Notes: generated from the letters alone by a model not told the origin. Shown: positions 36,929 to 46,264, counted from the first letter of the stretch. The stretch is 64,000 bases of DNA from Actinomycetes bacterium (GCA_024637095.1 JAGXFV010000034.1:1-64000), one strand, 5' to 3'. Translations and numbers: made by a program.

Positions 36929-38538
36929 GCGACCGGCGAAAGTACGGCGCGATGCCCCCGGCGGGCGAGGCGAACTTCGGTCCGGTCGACCTCGAGTTGG
37001 CGGTGGGAACCTTTCACGCCCTGGCGGAGGAGATGGGCACCTCGCTGGTGCGTTCGGCGAGATCGGCCAACATCAAGGAGCGCCGGGATAGTTCGGCTGC
37101 TCTGCTCGACGGCGACGCCAACCTGGTGGTGCAGGCGGAGCACATCCCGGTCCACCTGGGAGCGCTGCCTGCTTCAGTGGCGGCGATCGCCGGGCGCGTT
37201 CAGGCCGAAGGCGACGTCTGGGTTCTCAACGACCCCTATCGCGGGGGCACGCATCTTCCCGACATCACCATGGCCGCTCCCTGGTTCTCTCGGGGGGAGG
37301 TGGTCGGCTTCGTGGCCAATCGGGCCCATCACGCCGACGTGGGCGGTGCCTATCCGGGATCCATGCCTGCCACCAGCACCTCGCTTTTCGCGGAGGGCCT
37401 GGTGATTCCCCCGGTCCGCCTGGAGGCGGGGGGATGCCGGCAGGAGGATGTGCTGGATCTGATCCTCGCGAACACCCGCCGCCCGGCGGAACGCCGCGCA
37501 GACCTTATGGCGCAAGCTGCGGCCGTGCGGCTGGGTTTGTCCCGACTGAGCCGGCTGGAGCAGGAGCGAGGGGAATCGTACGTGCAGCGGGCTTTCGCCG
37601 AAGTCCGCGCCTACAGTCTAAAGCGCGCGGCCGTTTCCTTGCGGCGTTTGCCCGCCGGGACGTACCAGGGCTGTGATCTGCTGGAGATCGACGGGCTGGA
37701 GCACGAGGTAACCCCCATCCCCATCCCCGTCGAGGTGAGGATCTCGGCTGAGGAGCTGCTCTTCGATTTCCAAGCGGCACCGGACGCGATCGCGGGCAAT
37801 CTCAACTGCTCAAGGGCGGTCTCCGTTTCCGTCTGCCTCTTCTTCGCGCGGGCCCTGCTCGATCCGAGTCCATACGGCGCGGCCGGCTGTCAATCGCTGG
37901 TGCGGGTGCTGACCCGCCCCGGGTCGCTCCTTGACGCAAGAGCGCCGCACGCGGTGGCCGGCGGCAACGTGGAGACCAGCCAGCGCATGGTCGACGCCAT
38001 CCTCGACGCCCTGGGAGAGCCCCTCCGCCTGCCGGCCGCTTCTCAGGGAACCATGAACAACCTGGCTCTGGGCGGCCCGAGCTACACCTACTATGAAACC
38101 CTGGCGGGCGGGGGTGGCGCTTCCGCGGAGGGCGCCGGCACCGACGCCATCCATTCGGGGATGACCAACACCTTGAACACTCCCATCGAGGCGTTGGAAC
38201 GGGACTTCCCGCTGCGGGTCGAACGGTATGAAATCCGTGAGCGCTCCGGCGGTGCCGGCCGGCACCGCGGAGGAGACGGCCTCGTGCGCAGTTTCCGCGT
38301 CCTCGAGGGGTCTTCGCTTAGTCTGCTCACCGAGCGCCGCCGCTTCCCTCCGCCGGGGCGGGCCGGAGGCGTGGCCGGGGGAGTGGGGCGTTGCCTGGTC
38401 AACGGCAGAGAGGTGCCCGCCAAGGGCGAGCACTGGTTGGAGCCGGGAGACACCTTCACCCTGGAGACCCCCGGCGGCGGCGGCTGGGGAGAGCCGGACG
38501 TGGGTAAGGAAGCCAAGAGCCGGTCCGGCAAAGAGTGA
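36925..38538 (+). CDS. hyuB: Hydantoinase/oxoprolinase subunit B
   Basis: A 537-residue HyuB. Conserved parts are LVRSARSANIKERRDSSAAL, EHIPVHLGALPASV, NDPYRGGTHLPDI, NRAHHADVGGAYPGSMP and GGNVETSQRMVDAI. The TTG start overlaps the hyuA stop (TTGA at 36925-36928). The C-terminus has RSGGAGRHRGGDGLVR and TPGGGGWGEP, both family signatures. No signal peptide. Confidence 0.92.
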   Translation: MSDRRKYGAMPPAGEANFGPVDLELAVGTFHALAEEMGTSLVRSARSANIKERRDSSAALLDGDANLVVQAEHIPVHLGALPASVAAIAGRVQAEGDVWVLNDPYRGGTHLPDITMAAPWFSRGEVVGFVANRAHHADVGGAYPGSMPATSTSLFAEGLVIPPVRLEAGGCRQEDVLDLILANTRRPAERRADLMAQAAAVRLGLSRLSRLEQERGESYVQRAFAEVRAYSLKRAAVSLRRLPAGTYQGCDLLEIDGLEHEVTPIPIPVEVRISAEELLFDFQAAPDAIAGNLNCSRAVSVSVCLFFARALLDPSPYGAAGCQSLVRVLTRPGSLLDARAPHAVAGGNVETSQRMVDAILDALGEPLRLPAASQGTMNNLALGGPSYTYYETLAGGGGASAEGAGTDAIHSGMTNTLNTPIEALERDFPLRVERYEIRERSGGAGRHRGGDGLVRSFRVLEGSSLSLLTERRRFPPPGRAGGVAGGVGRCLVNGREVPAKGEHWLEPGDTFTLETPGGGGWGEPDVGKEAKSRSGKE

Positions 38539-38544
38539 CACAAG

Positions 38545-39606
38545 ATGGGGGCGCAGGTGGACACAGGGGCCTATGAGAAATTGGCGCAGCTGCCTCTGAG
38601 GATAGAAAAGCATGAGCTGCGTCTGCATGAAAGAGAGGTTTCCAGCGGCTTCACTCGGGTGACCACTGAGATCATCATCGAGGGGGACGGGCAGCAGGGC
38701 TTCGGCGAGGACGTCAGCTATGACGAGCAGCTGCAGCGGGCCCGCTTCGATGATGTGGCCGCCCTGGACCTCTCCACCACCTCGACTTTCGGCGGCTTTT
38801 CCGAGCGACTCGAGATGCTGTTTCCGCATGAGCAGGTGGAGGAGAAGCTCTATGCTCGCTGGGGCTTCGAGGGTGCCGCGCTGGATCTGGCGCTCAAGCA
38901 GGCGGGACTGTCCTTCCCCGAGGCGCTCGGGCGCGAATACCGTCCATTGCGCTTCGTGGTCTCCACGCGGTTGGGCTCTCCCCCCAGTGCCGAAATCCCC
39001 AAGGGCTGGCTTCGGTTCCATCCCCGTCTCGAGTTCAAGCTCGACCCGCAGAGTTCGTGGAGCGAGGAACTCTTCCGAGAACTGGCGGAAACCGACAGAG
39101 TGCGCATCCTGGATCTCAAGGCGGCCTACGTGGGCACCCCTGTGGACCAGCCTTACGATCCGGATATGTACGAGCGGGTGAAGTGCTACTTTCCCAACGC
39201 GTGGATCGAGGATCCCTCCAGCGAGCCCGAGGCCGTGACGCAACTCGACGAGGTGCGCGACCGCTGGAGCTGGGATGCCATCGTCCACTCCGTCGAAGAC
39301 GTCAAGTCTCTTGACCACCGGCCGGGAGCGATCAACATCAAACCGTCGCGCATCGGCACACTGGAAAGAGTGCTCGAAACCATCGAGTATTGCCTGGAGC
39401 AGGAGATCCCGCTCTACGGCGGAGGACAATTCGAACTGGGGCCCGGCAGAGCGCAGATCCAGGCGCTGGCCTCGGTTTTCTATGCGGACGGCCCCAACGA
39501 CGTAGCCCCCGGGGGCTACAACCACGGTGATCCGCGGTCCGGTCTGCCGGCCAGCCCGCTAGCGCCCTGGACCGCGAAACCGGGCTTCCGCTTTCCCCTG
39601 GAGTAG
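38545..39606 (+). CDS. Enolase-superfamily enzyme (muconate lactonising / OSBS-like)
   Basis: A 353-residue enzyme with the capping plus TIM-barrel plan of the enolase superfamily. Likely catalytic residues are Lys165 (LEFKLD), metal ligands Asp190 (ILDLKAAY), Glu222 (AWIEDP) and Asp252 (SVEDVKS), and the second base Lys266 (INIKPSRIG). These place it near the MLE/OSBS/racemase group, but sequence identity looks low and the first K-x-K is reduced to one Lys. YGGGQFELGPGRAQIQALAS replaces the usual end. In context with hyuAB it might racemise or isomerise an amino acid derivative; menaquinone OSBS activity cannot be ruled out. ATG 38545 is six bases after hyuB. Confidence 0.75.
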   Translation: MGAQVDTGAYEKLAQLPLRIEKHELRLHEREVSSGFTRVTTEIIIEGDGQQGFGEDVSYDEQLQRARFDDVAALDLSTTSTFGGFSERLEMLFPHEQVEEKLYARWGFEGAALDLALKQAGLSFPEALGREYRPLRFVVSTRLGSPPSAEIPKGWLRFHPRLEFKLDPQSSWSEELFRELAETDRVRILDLKAAYVGTPVDQPYDPDMYERVKCYFPNAWIEDPSSEPEAVTQLDEVRDRWSWDAIVHSVEDVKSLDHRPGAINIKPSRIGTLERVLETIEYCLEQEIPLYGGGQFELGPGRAQIQALASVFYADGPNDVAPGGYNHGDPRSGLPASPLAPWTAKPGFRFPLE

Positions 39607-39807
39607 CCGCGGTCGGCGGGCCACGAGTAACACCCTCCGCGGGAACAACTGCTTTTGCCCCGCCGGGGAACAACCCCTTTGGCCAAATGGCCCATCGCAA
39701 ATCCCATTGGTTGCGACATATGGATAGAATCTCAGCGCCACCCCGTTGCTAAGCTCCCTTTTCTGTAGGGCGCCGGAGTTGGAACCTCCAATCGCATTGG
39801 GGTTGGT
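39607..39807 (+). promoter_or_regulatory. Palindrome-rich leader before the HdrBC/glutamate synthase genes
   Basis: Short inverted repeats occur in series: GGCCA-AA-TGGCC (39681-39692), CGCAA...TTGCG (39696-39715) and CCAAT-CGC-ATTGG (39788-39800), the last just before the start codon. TAGAAT (39725-39730) is a possible -10 without a good -35. These could be operators of a nitrogen regulator. Confidence 0.35.
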
Positions 39808-41154
39808 ATGAAGCGTATGTCGGTTTTCTGGGGCTGCACGATCCCCGCCCGCTTCCCGTTCATCGAGAAGTCGACTCGCCTGGTGCTGGGCGATATGGGC
39901 GCGGAGGTGGTCGAAGTCGAGGGCTATACCTGCTGCCCCGAAGGGACGCTGGTCAAAGCGGTCGACGAGGACGCCTTCTACGTGACCGCCGCGCGCAACC
40001 TGGCCCTGGCCGAGACCGCCGAACTGCCCATCCTCACTCCCTGCAACGGCTGCTATTCGACCTTCAAATCGACCAAGGCGGATCTAACCAGCCAGTGGCG
40101 CCGCCGCGCCCGTGTGAACGAGCTGCTGGCCGAAGTCGATCTCGCCCTGGGCGAGGGCCCCGAGGTGCGCCATTTCGCCGAGTGGATGTTCGACGAAGTG
40201 GGGCCGGCCGCGCTCACCAAGCGGGTCAGCAAGCCCTTCTGGGGAATGCGCCTGGGCGTGCACTACGGCTGCCACCTGCTCCGACCCAGCCCGGCGGTGC
40301 GCTGGGATAGCTCGACCAATCCCACCAAGTTGGAGGATCTGGTGCGGGCGCTGGGGGCCACGGTGGTGGACTACGAGACCAAGATGGACTGCTGCGGCGG
40401 CGCCCTCGACCGGGTGGGCGAGCGCGAGGGCGCTCTGGACTTCTGCCGACGCAAGCTGGCCGATCTGGCCGCGCACGAAGTGGACGCCCTGGTGGTGGTC
40501 TGCCCCAGCTGCTTCCAGCAGTTCGATCTCAACCAGGCGAGCATCCAGCGGCAGGCTAAGGCGCAGGGCATACCGGTCTTCTACTACGCGGAGTTGGTGG
40601 CCTTGGCTATGGGTCATCAACCTGAGGAGCTCGCTCTGGGCATGCACCGCGTGGGAGTCGAGGGCTTTCTGGAGAAGTGGGAGGGCTGTATCGAGGACCG
40701 GCAGGAGATCGCCCGCGATTTCAACGTGGCCGAACTGCAAAAATGCAGCGAGTGCCGCGCCTGCGAAGAGGACTGCCCGGTGGCCAAGGTGCAGGAGGAC
40801 TTCAGTCCCACCCAGATCATCGGCGAAATCCTGCAGGGCGATTTGGACGGTCTGCTGGAACGCGGGGACCTGTGGCGCTGCGTCGAGTGCTACACCTGCT
40901 ACGAGAAGTGCCACAGCCGGCTGGGAATGGCCGAGGTGTTCCGCAGGTTGAAAGAACTCGCGCTGCGCAAGGACAAAGTGCCCGCGCAGGTGCTCTCCGC
41001 ATACGAGACGTTCCTCAGCACGGGCGCTCTGGGTGAGCCCCGAGAGAGTCAGCGCAAGAAGCTGGGCCTCGAACCGATGCCCCCGCGCGGCCATGAAGCC
41101 CTGACCCGGATCTTGAACCGGCGCAGCGCCGAAGAGAAAGGTGACGCGGCGTGA
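39808..41154 (+). CDS. HdrBC-like fused iron-sulfur oxidoreductase
   Basis: A 448-residue fusion. The N-terminal HdrB-like part (about 1-275) has two CCG domains: WGCTIP, YTCCPEG, PCNGCYSTF and then YGCHLLRPS, MDCCGGALD, VCPSCFQQF, which in methanogens hold the non-cubane 4Fe-4S clusters for disulfide reduction. The C-terminal HdrC-like part has CSECRACEEDCPV and CVECYTCYEKC, two ferredoxin clusters. No transmembrane segment. Its stop overlaps the glutaminase gene (GTGA), so it is cotranscribed with a three-part glutamate synthase and probably supplies or takes electrons there. Not membrane-bound GlpC/GlcF, which lack this order. Confidence 0.85.
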   Translation: MKRMSVFWGCTIPARFPFIEKSTRLVLGDMGAEVVEVEGYTCCPEGTLVKAVDEDAFYVTAARNLALAETAELPILTPCNGCYSTFKSTKADLTSQWRRRARVNELLAEVDLALGEGPEVRHFAEWMFDEVGPAALTKRVSKPFWGMRLGVHYGCHLLRPSPAVRWDSSTNPTKLEDLVRALGATVVDYETKMDCCGGALDRVGEREGALDFCRRKLADLAAHEVDALVVVCPSCFQQFDLNQASIQRQAKAQGIPVFYYAELVALAMGHQPEELALGMHRVGVEGFLEKWEGCIEDRQEIARDFNVAELQKCSECRACEEDCPVAKVQEDFSPTQIIGEILQGDLDGLLERGDLWRCVECYTCYEKCHSRLGMAEVFRRLKELALRKDKVPAQVLSAYETFLSTGALGEPRESQRKKLGLEPMPPRGHEALTRILNRRSAEEKGDAA

Positions 41155-42359
41155 TCGACCGACCCGCACGCAAATACGGCGGACTGACCTTGCCGGGGAC
41201 CCGGATTCCCGACGTGGGCCGGCGCCCCAGCTACACGGTCGAGGCCGAGGAGGGCATCCTCGGCAACTGTGGCCTGATGGGCGTCTGCGACGAGGCCGGT
41301 GAACGCATGAGCGGCGAACTCGCGGTGCGCAGCATGGCCTCCATGCACGACCGGGGCAACGGACTGGGCGGCGGCTTCGCGGGCTACGGCATCTATCCCG
41401 AGCACCCCGATCATTACGCCTTCCACATGATGTACGCGGACGAGGATGCCAGGCAGGACACCGAGTTCTACCTGGCCCGCCAATTTGCCATCGACCACGA
41501 GGAGCCCATCCCCACGCGGGCGGTGCGCGGCATCCAGGACGAGCCCCTCCTGCACCGCTACTTCTGCCGGGTGGATGCTGAGCGCCTCCAGGAGACTCAG
41601 CTCTCCGAGGCTGATTACGTGGTCCATGCCTTCATGGATATCAACTCCGGCATCGATGGGGCTTTCGTGGCCTCGGCCGGGCGTAATATGGGCGCCTTCA
41701 AAGGCGTCGGCTTCCCCGAGGAGATCGGCGAGTTCTACCGGCTGGACGAGTACGCGGGCTGGACCTGGACCGGTCACGGCCGCTTTCCCACCAACACGCC
41801 GGGCTGGTGGGGAGGGGCGCATCCTTTCTGCCTGCTCGACTACTCCATCGTGCACAACGGCGAGATCAGCTCCTACGGCATCAACAAGCGCTACCTGGAG
41901 TCGCACGGTTACCAGCTCACGCTACGCACCGACACCGAGGTGGTCACCTACCTGTTCGACCTGATGCTGCGCCGGCACGAACTGCCGGTGGAGATCGCCT
42001 GCCGCGCCCTGGCGGCGCCCTTCTGGAAGGACATCGATCTGATGGCCGCGGACGACAAGGAGTTCTACACCGCCCTGCGCACTGTCTACGGTCCGGGCCT
42101 GCTCAACGGACCCTTCGCCGTGGTGCTGGGCATGGCGGACGGCATGGTGGCCCTCAACGACCGGATCAAGCTGCGCCCGCTGGTGGCGGCGCGCGACGGC
42201 AACCGCGTCTACGTGGCCAGCGAGGAGTCGGCCATCCGCGAGATCTGTCCCAAGCCCGAGAAGAGCTGGATGCCCCGGGCCGGCGAGCCCGTGATCGCAC
42301 GACTCAGAGGGGCGGCGTTCGGCGCGGCTCCGCAGAGCGTGCCTGCCGAGGTGAACTAG
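41151..42359 (+). CDS. Glutamate synthase, glutaminase (class II amidotransferase) subunit
   Basis: A 402-residue stand-alone N-terminal domain of GltB, releasing ammonia from glutamine. The class II nucleophile would be Cys40 in ILGNCGLMGV. That cysteine is not at the N-terminus, so the first 39 residues must be removed as a propeptide, as in large GltB. RGNGLGGGFAGYGI, TGHGRFPTNTPG and YSIVHNGEISSYG form the glutamine pocket. GTG 41151 overlaps the HdrBC stop. It acts with the FMN and GXGXG subunits that follow. Confidence 0.9.
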   Translation: MIDRPARKYGGLTLPGTRIPDVGRRPSYTVEAEEGILGNCGLMGVCDEAGERMSGELAVRSMASMHDRGNGLGGGFAGYGIYPEHPDHYAFHMMYADEDARQDTEFYLARQFAIDHEEPIPTRAVRGIQDEPLLHRYFCRVDAERLQETQLSEADYVVHAFMDINSGIDGAFVASAGRNMGAFKGVGFPEEIGEFYRLDEYAGWTWTGHGRFPTNTPGWWGGAHPFCLLDYSIVHNGEISSYGINKRYLESHGYQLTLRTDTEVVTYLFDLMLRRHELPVEIACRALAAPFWKDIDLMAADDKEFYTALRTVYGPGLLNGPFAVVLGMADGMVALNDRIKLRPLVAARDGNRVYVASEESAIREICPKPEKSWMPRAGEPVIARLRGAAFGAAPQSVPAEVN

Positions 42360-43892
42360 ATGGCTGAAGTGACGTTCACGAGACCGGAGTTCCGGGTCAG
42401 GATCGATAAGGAGCTGTGCCAACAGTGCGGGCGCTGCGCCCACCAGTGCGGCTGGGGCGTACACAAGATGGACGAGGAGACCGGCTATCCCGTGCCCGAC
42501 TCCTCCAAATGCGGCGCCTGCCACCGCTGCGTGACTTTCTGCCCGGCGCAGGCGATCCTTGTGGAGAAGAACCCGCTGGCCTACAAGGGTTCGGACAGCT
42601 TCTCCCCGGAGCTGCGCAAAGCCGTATGGCGGCAGGCGGAGACGGGCGGGGTGCTTCTGGCCGGGATGGGCAACGACAAACCTTACCTCCGCATCTTCGA
42701 TCACCTGCTGTTGGACGCCTGTCAGGTCACGAACCCCTCGATAGACCCGCTGCGCGAGCCCATGGAGCTGCGCACCTTCCTGGGGCGCAAACCGGACAAG
42801 GTCGAGGTGGAGTACGTCCCGGACGGCGACGGCGTCAAACCGAAGCTGAAGACCGAGATGGACCGGCTGCTCCAGATCGAGACCCCGATCGTCTTCGGCG
42901 GCATGAGCTACGGCTCGGTCTCGCTCAACGTCCACCGGTCTTTGGCGATGGCGGCCAAAGAGCTGGGCACCCTGATGAACACCGGCGAGGGCGGCCTTCA
43001 CGCCGACCTCCAGCCCTACCAGGACAATATCGTGGTGCAGTGCGCCTCGGGGCGGTTCGGGGTGCACGCGGACTATCTGAACGCCGGCTGCGCCGTGGAG
43101 ATCAAGATCGGTCAGGGCGCCAAGCCGGGGATCGGCGGCCACCTGCCGGGCGAGAAGATCAACGAGGAGGTCTCGGTCACGCGGATGATCCCGCAGGGCA
43201 CGGACGCCCTTTCGCCCGCGCCGCATCACGACATCTACTCCATCGAGGACCTGCGCCAGCTGATCTACGCCCTCAAGGAAGCCACGGGCTACAAGCCGGT
43301 GTCGGTCAAGATCGCCGCCGTCCACAACGTGGCCGCGATCGCCTCGGGCGTGGTGAGGGCCGGCGCCGACATCGTGTATCTGGACGGCTTCCGCGGGGGT
43401 ACCGGCGCGGCCCCGACGGTGATTCGGGACCATGTGGGCATTCCGATCGAGCTCGCGATCAGCGTGGTGGATCAGCGTCTACGCGACGAAGGCATCCGCA
43501 ACCGGGCTTCGGTGATTGCGGCCGGAGGCATCCGCAGCTCCGCCGACGTGGCCAAGGCCATCGCCCTGGGCGCCGACGCCTGCGCCATCGGTTCCGCTTT
43601 GCTGGTGGCCCTCGGCTGCCATCTGTGCCAGAAGTGCCACACGGGTTCCTGTTCCTGGGGTATCTGCACGCAGAAGCCGGAGCTCACCCGCCGTCTGGAT
43701 CCGGAGTGGGGAGCCGAGCGAATCGTCAACCTGGTCACCGCATGGAGTCATGAGATCGCGGAGATTCTGGGGGCGCTCGGGGTGAACGCGGTCGAATCCT
43801 TGCGCGGCAGCCACGAACGGCTTCGCAGCTTGGGTCTCGACCAGCAAACTCAGGAAATCCTCGGCGTGAAGCCCGCCGGGATCGGCCATTAG
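42360..43892 (+). CDS. Glutamate synthase, ferredoxin-FMN (central) subunit
   Basis: A 510-residue archaeal-type glutamate synthase. Residues 1-75 carry two 4Fe-4S motifs (CQQCGRCAHQCGW and CGACHRCVTFCPA). The FMN barrel (about 160-470) has FGGMSYGSVSLNVHRSLA, MNTGEGGLH, KIGQGAKPGIGGHLPGEKI, SPAPHHDIYSIEDL, LDGFRGGTGAAP and AGGIRSSADV. CHLCQKCHTGSCSWGICTQ likely binds the 3Fe-4S cluster. It makes glutamate from 2-oxoglutarate with ammonia channelled from the upstream subunit. Start ATG directly at the preceding stop. Confidence 0.93.
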   Translation: MAEVTFTRPEFRVRIDKELCQQCGRCAHQCGWGVHKMDEETGYPVPDSSKCGACHRCVTFCPAQAILVEKNPLAYKGSDSFSPELRKAVWRQAETGGVLLAGMGNDKPYLRIFDHLLLDACQVTNPSIDPLREPMELRTFLGRKPDKVEVEYVPDGDGVKPKLKTEMDRLLQIETPIVFGGMSYGSVSLNVHRSLAMAAKELGTLMNTGEGGLHADLQPYQDNIVVQCASGRFGVHADYLNAGCAVEIKIGQGAKPGIGGHLPGEKINEEVSVTRMIPQGTDALSPAPHHDIYSIEDLRQLIYALKEATGYKPVSVKIAAVHNVAAIASGVVRAGADIVYLDGFRGGTGAAPTVIRDHVGIPIELAISVVDQRLRDEGIRNRASVIAAGGIRSSADVAKAIALGADACAIGSALLVALGCHLCQKCHTGSCSWGICTQKPELTRRLDPEWGAERIVNLVTAWSHEIAEILGALGVNAVESLRGSHERLRSLGLDQQTQEILGVKPAGIGH

Positions 43893-43897
43893 GCAAA

Positions 43898-44797
43898 ATG
43901 AACGACGACAATCACGGAGAGAGAATGTCACCCGATTCGGCCACCATCAGGCGCGTGCCCACCGGTCCCGCCCGGCGGGGGCCAATAGGTGCCGAGCCCG
44001 CCCGCAAGGTTGCGGGGCAGCCGGGGACCGACAAGGGCGCGGTGAGCCACGAGGGCACCCAGGCCCGCATCGATGCGGGCGGCGTCTACTACAAGACGCT
44101 GAACGAGCAGATCCGGGAGGAGATGCTGAACGGCGCCCAGACGGTAATCCTCGAGAACGTCAACGGCCAGCGCTATATCGGCGGAGGGCTTTCCGGAGAA
44201 GACGTCCGCGTGGTCATCAACGGGGTGCCGGGCAACGATCTGGCCACTTTCATGACCGGTCCCACGCTGATCGTCAATGAGAATGCGCAGGACGGCGTGG
44301 CCAACACCATGAACAGCGGCCTGGTGGTCATCAACGGGGACGCCGGCGACGTGCTGGGATACGGCATGCGCGGAGGCCGACTATACGTGCGCGGCGACGT
44401 GGGCTACCGCGTGGGCATCCACATGAAGGCCTACGAGGATCAGCGCCCGGCGATGGTGATCGGCGGCAAGGCACGGGACTTCTTTGGAGAGTACATGGCC
44501 GGGGGTGAGTTGGTGCTGCTCGGCCTGGGCAGCGACGGCGAGGACATCGTGGGTTCCTACCTGGGCACGGGTATGCACGGGGGAGTCATCTTCGTGCGCG
44601 GCGAGGTGGCCGAGCACCAGTTGGGCAAAGAGGTGAGCATCGCCCCGCTCTCGGCCGCAGAGCAGAGTCGGGTGGAGGAACTGGTGCGCGATTTCGCCGG
44701 CTGGATGGGGCTGGATGCAGAGGAAATCCTGGAGCGCCGCTTTATCAAGATCTTCCCTTATACTCATCGGCCCTATGGCAAGCTCTACGCCTACTAG
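43898..44797 (+). CDS. Glutamate synthase, GXGXG domain subunit
   Basis: A 299-residue protein whose part from about 90 onward is the right-handed beta-helix of GltB domain 3 (GXGXG). It has repeated glycine turns GQRYIGGGLSGEDVRV, LVVINGDAGDVLGYGMRGG, LYVRGDVGYRVGIHMKAY and SYLGTGMHGGVIFVRG. It holds the ammonia channel in place in whole GltB. The first 60 residues are disordered-looking and Pro/Arg-rich. ATG 43898 lies five bases after the FMN subunit gene; ATG 43925 is a possible shorter start. Confidence 0.9.
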   Translation: MNDDNHGERMSPDSATIRRVPTGPARRGPIGAEPARKVAGQPGTDKGAVSHEGTQARIDAGGVYYKTLNEQIREEMLNGAQTVILENVNGQRYIGGGLSGEDVRVVINGVPGNDLATFMTGPTLIVNENAQDGVANTMNSGLVVINGDAGDVLGYGMRGGRLYVRGDVGYRVGIHMKAYEDQRPAMVIGGKARDFFGEYMAGGELVLLGLGSDGEDIVGSYLGTGMHGGVIFVRGEVAEHQLGKEVSIAPLSAAEQSRVEELVRDFAGWMGLDAEEILERRFIKIFPYTHRPYGKLYAY

Positions 44798-44906
44798 CCA
44801 TAGGTACAAGTACCAGGGTCTATCTTTAGCCAACTGATTGTTGTCCAATAGGCAGGTTAGCCGCTACCCTGGGATTCGCCCCGTGAGATTTTCAAGGAAG
44901 GTGCGC

Positions 44907-46238
44907 ATGAGCAAAGGCATGACCAGAGAAGACGTACTCAAATACGTCAAGGACAACGAGGTGCGGTTCATCCGCCTGTGGTTCACCGACATCCTCGGAT
45001 TCCTCAAGAGCTTCGCCATCACCGATCAGGAACTTGAAGGCGCGTTCGATGAGGGCATGGGTTTTGACGGATCCTCCATCGAGGGCTTTGGCCGGATCCA
45101 GGAATCGGACATGATCGCCTGGCCGGACCCGAGCACCTTCGTCATGCTGCCCTGGCGCAGAGAGGCCGGCGGTACCGCCCGCATGTTCTGCGATATCAAG
45201 AACCCGGATGAGACCCCCTTCGAAGGCGATCCCCGGAACGTGCTCAAGAAGACTCTGCAGCGGGCGGCGGACAAGGGTTACACCATGTACGTGGGCCCTG
45301 AACTCGAGTACTTCTACCTGCGCGATAACTGCAGCACCCAGGTGATCGACTCCGGCGGCTACTTCGACCTGACTCCCCTGGACGTCGCCTCCGATCTACG
45401 CCGCAAAACCATCATCGCCATGCAGGAACTGGGCATCCAGGTCGAGTATTCGCACCACGAGGTGGCTCCCTCGCAGCACGAGATCGATCTGCGCTACAAG
45501 GAAGCCGGGCTGATGGCCGACCAGGTGATGACCTACCGGCTGACCGTCAAGGAGATAGCCCAGGCGCACGGTATCTACGCCACCTTCATGCCCAAGCCGA
45601 TCTTCGGTGAGAATGGCTCCGGCATGCATACGCATCAGTCCTTGTTCGAAGGCCCGCGGAATGTTTTCTTCGACGCCAACGACGAGTACAACCTGTCGAA
45701 GGAAGGCAAGTCCTACATCGCCGGCTTGGTCAAGCATGCTCCCGAACTGGCGCTGGTGACCAATCAGTGGGTCAACTCCTATAAGCGCCTGGTGCCGGGC
45801 TACGAAGCGCCCATCTACGCTTGTTGGGCCCGCCGCAACCGCTCCGCCCTGGTGCGGGTGCCCATGTACAAGCCGGGCAAGGAGCAGGCGACGCGCGTCG
45901 AGCTGCGTAACCCGGACCCGGCCTGCAATCCGTACCTGGCCTTTGCCGTCATGCTGGGTGCCGGCCTCAAAGGGATGGAGGAGGGCTACGAGCTGCCGCC
46001 CGAGGCCACCAACAACATCTATGAGATGACCGCTCAAGAGCGCGAGGATCAGGGCATCGAGTCGTTACCCGAGGACCTCTACGACGCCATCAACAAGTTC
46101 AAAGAGTCAGAGGTGGCCCGCGAGGTGCTGGGCAACCATGTCTGCGAGAGTCTGATCATCAACAAGCAAAAAGAGTGGGACGAGTACAAGGCTATCGTGA
46201 CGCCTTACGAGCTGGAGCGGTACCTGCCGGTTCTCTAG
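44907..46238 (+). CDS. glnA: Glutamine synthetase type I (GSI-alpha)
   Basis: A 443-residue glutamine synthetase. Motifs are FTDILGFLKSFAI, MGFDGSSIEGFGRIQESDM, VGPELEYFY, SHHEVAPSQHEIDLRY, GSGMHTHQSLF, VNSYKRLVPGYEAP and NPYLAFAVML. The length and absence of the GSI-beta adenylylation segment (the NLYDLPPE-type Tyr region is replaced by YELPPEATNNIYEM) fit the alpha subtype controlled by feedback rather than adenylylation. ATG 44907 has AAGGAAGG upstream; a 23-residue longer frame exists. It follows the glutamate synthase genes by 109 bases and ends in a strong terminator. Confidence 0.96.
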   Translation: MSKGMTREDVLKYVKDNEVRFIRLWFTDILGFLKSFAITDQELEGAFDEGMGFDGSSIEGFGRIQESDMIAWPDPSTFVMLPWRREAGGTARMFCDIKNPDETPFEGDPRNVLKKTLQRAADKGYTMYVGPELEYFYLRDNCSTQVIDSGGYFDLTPLDVASDLRRKTIIAMQELGIQVEYSHHEVAPSQHEIDLRYKEAGLMADQVMTYRLTVKEIAQAHGIYATFMPKPIFGENGSGMHTHQSLFEGPRNVFFDANDEYNLSKEGKSYIAGLVKHAPELALVTNQWVNSYKRLVPGYEAPIYACWARRNRSALVRVPMYKPGKEQATRVELRNPDPACNPYLAFAVMLGAGLKGMEEGYELPPEATNNIYEMTAQEREDQGIESLPEDLYDAINKFKESEVAREVLGNHVCESLIINKQKEWDEYKAIVTPYELERYLPVL

Positions 46239-46264
46239 CACCGTAGAAACCAGGACCCAATGCG

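Noticed and set aside
39808-46238. N-methylglutamate pathway (mgsABC with gmaS)
   Set aside because: The glnA product has a normal glutamine synthetase I sequence and the FMN subunit carries a ferredoxin domain as in archaeal-type glutamate synthase. The three-part layout alone is not enough.
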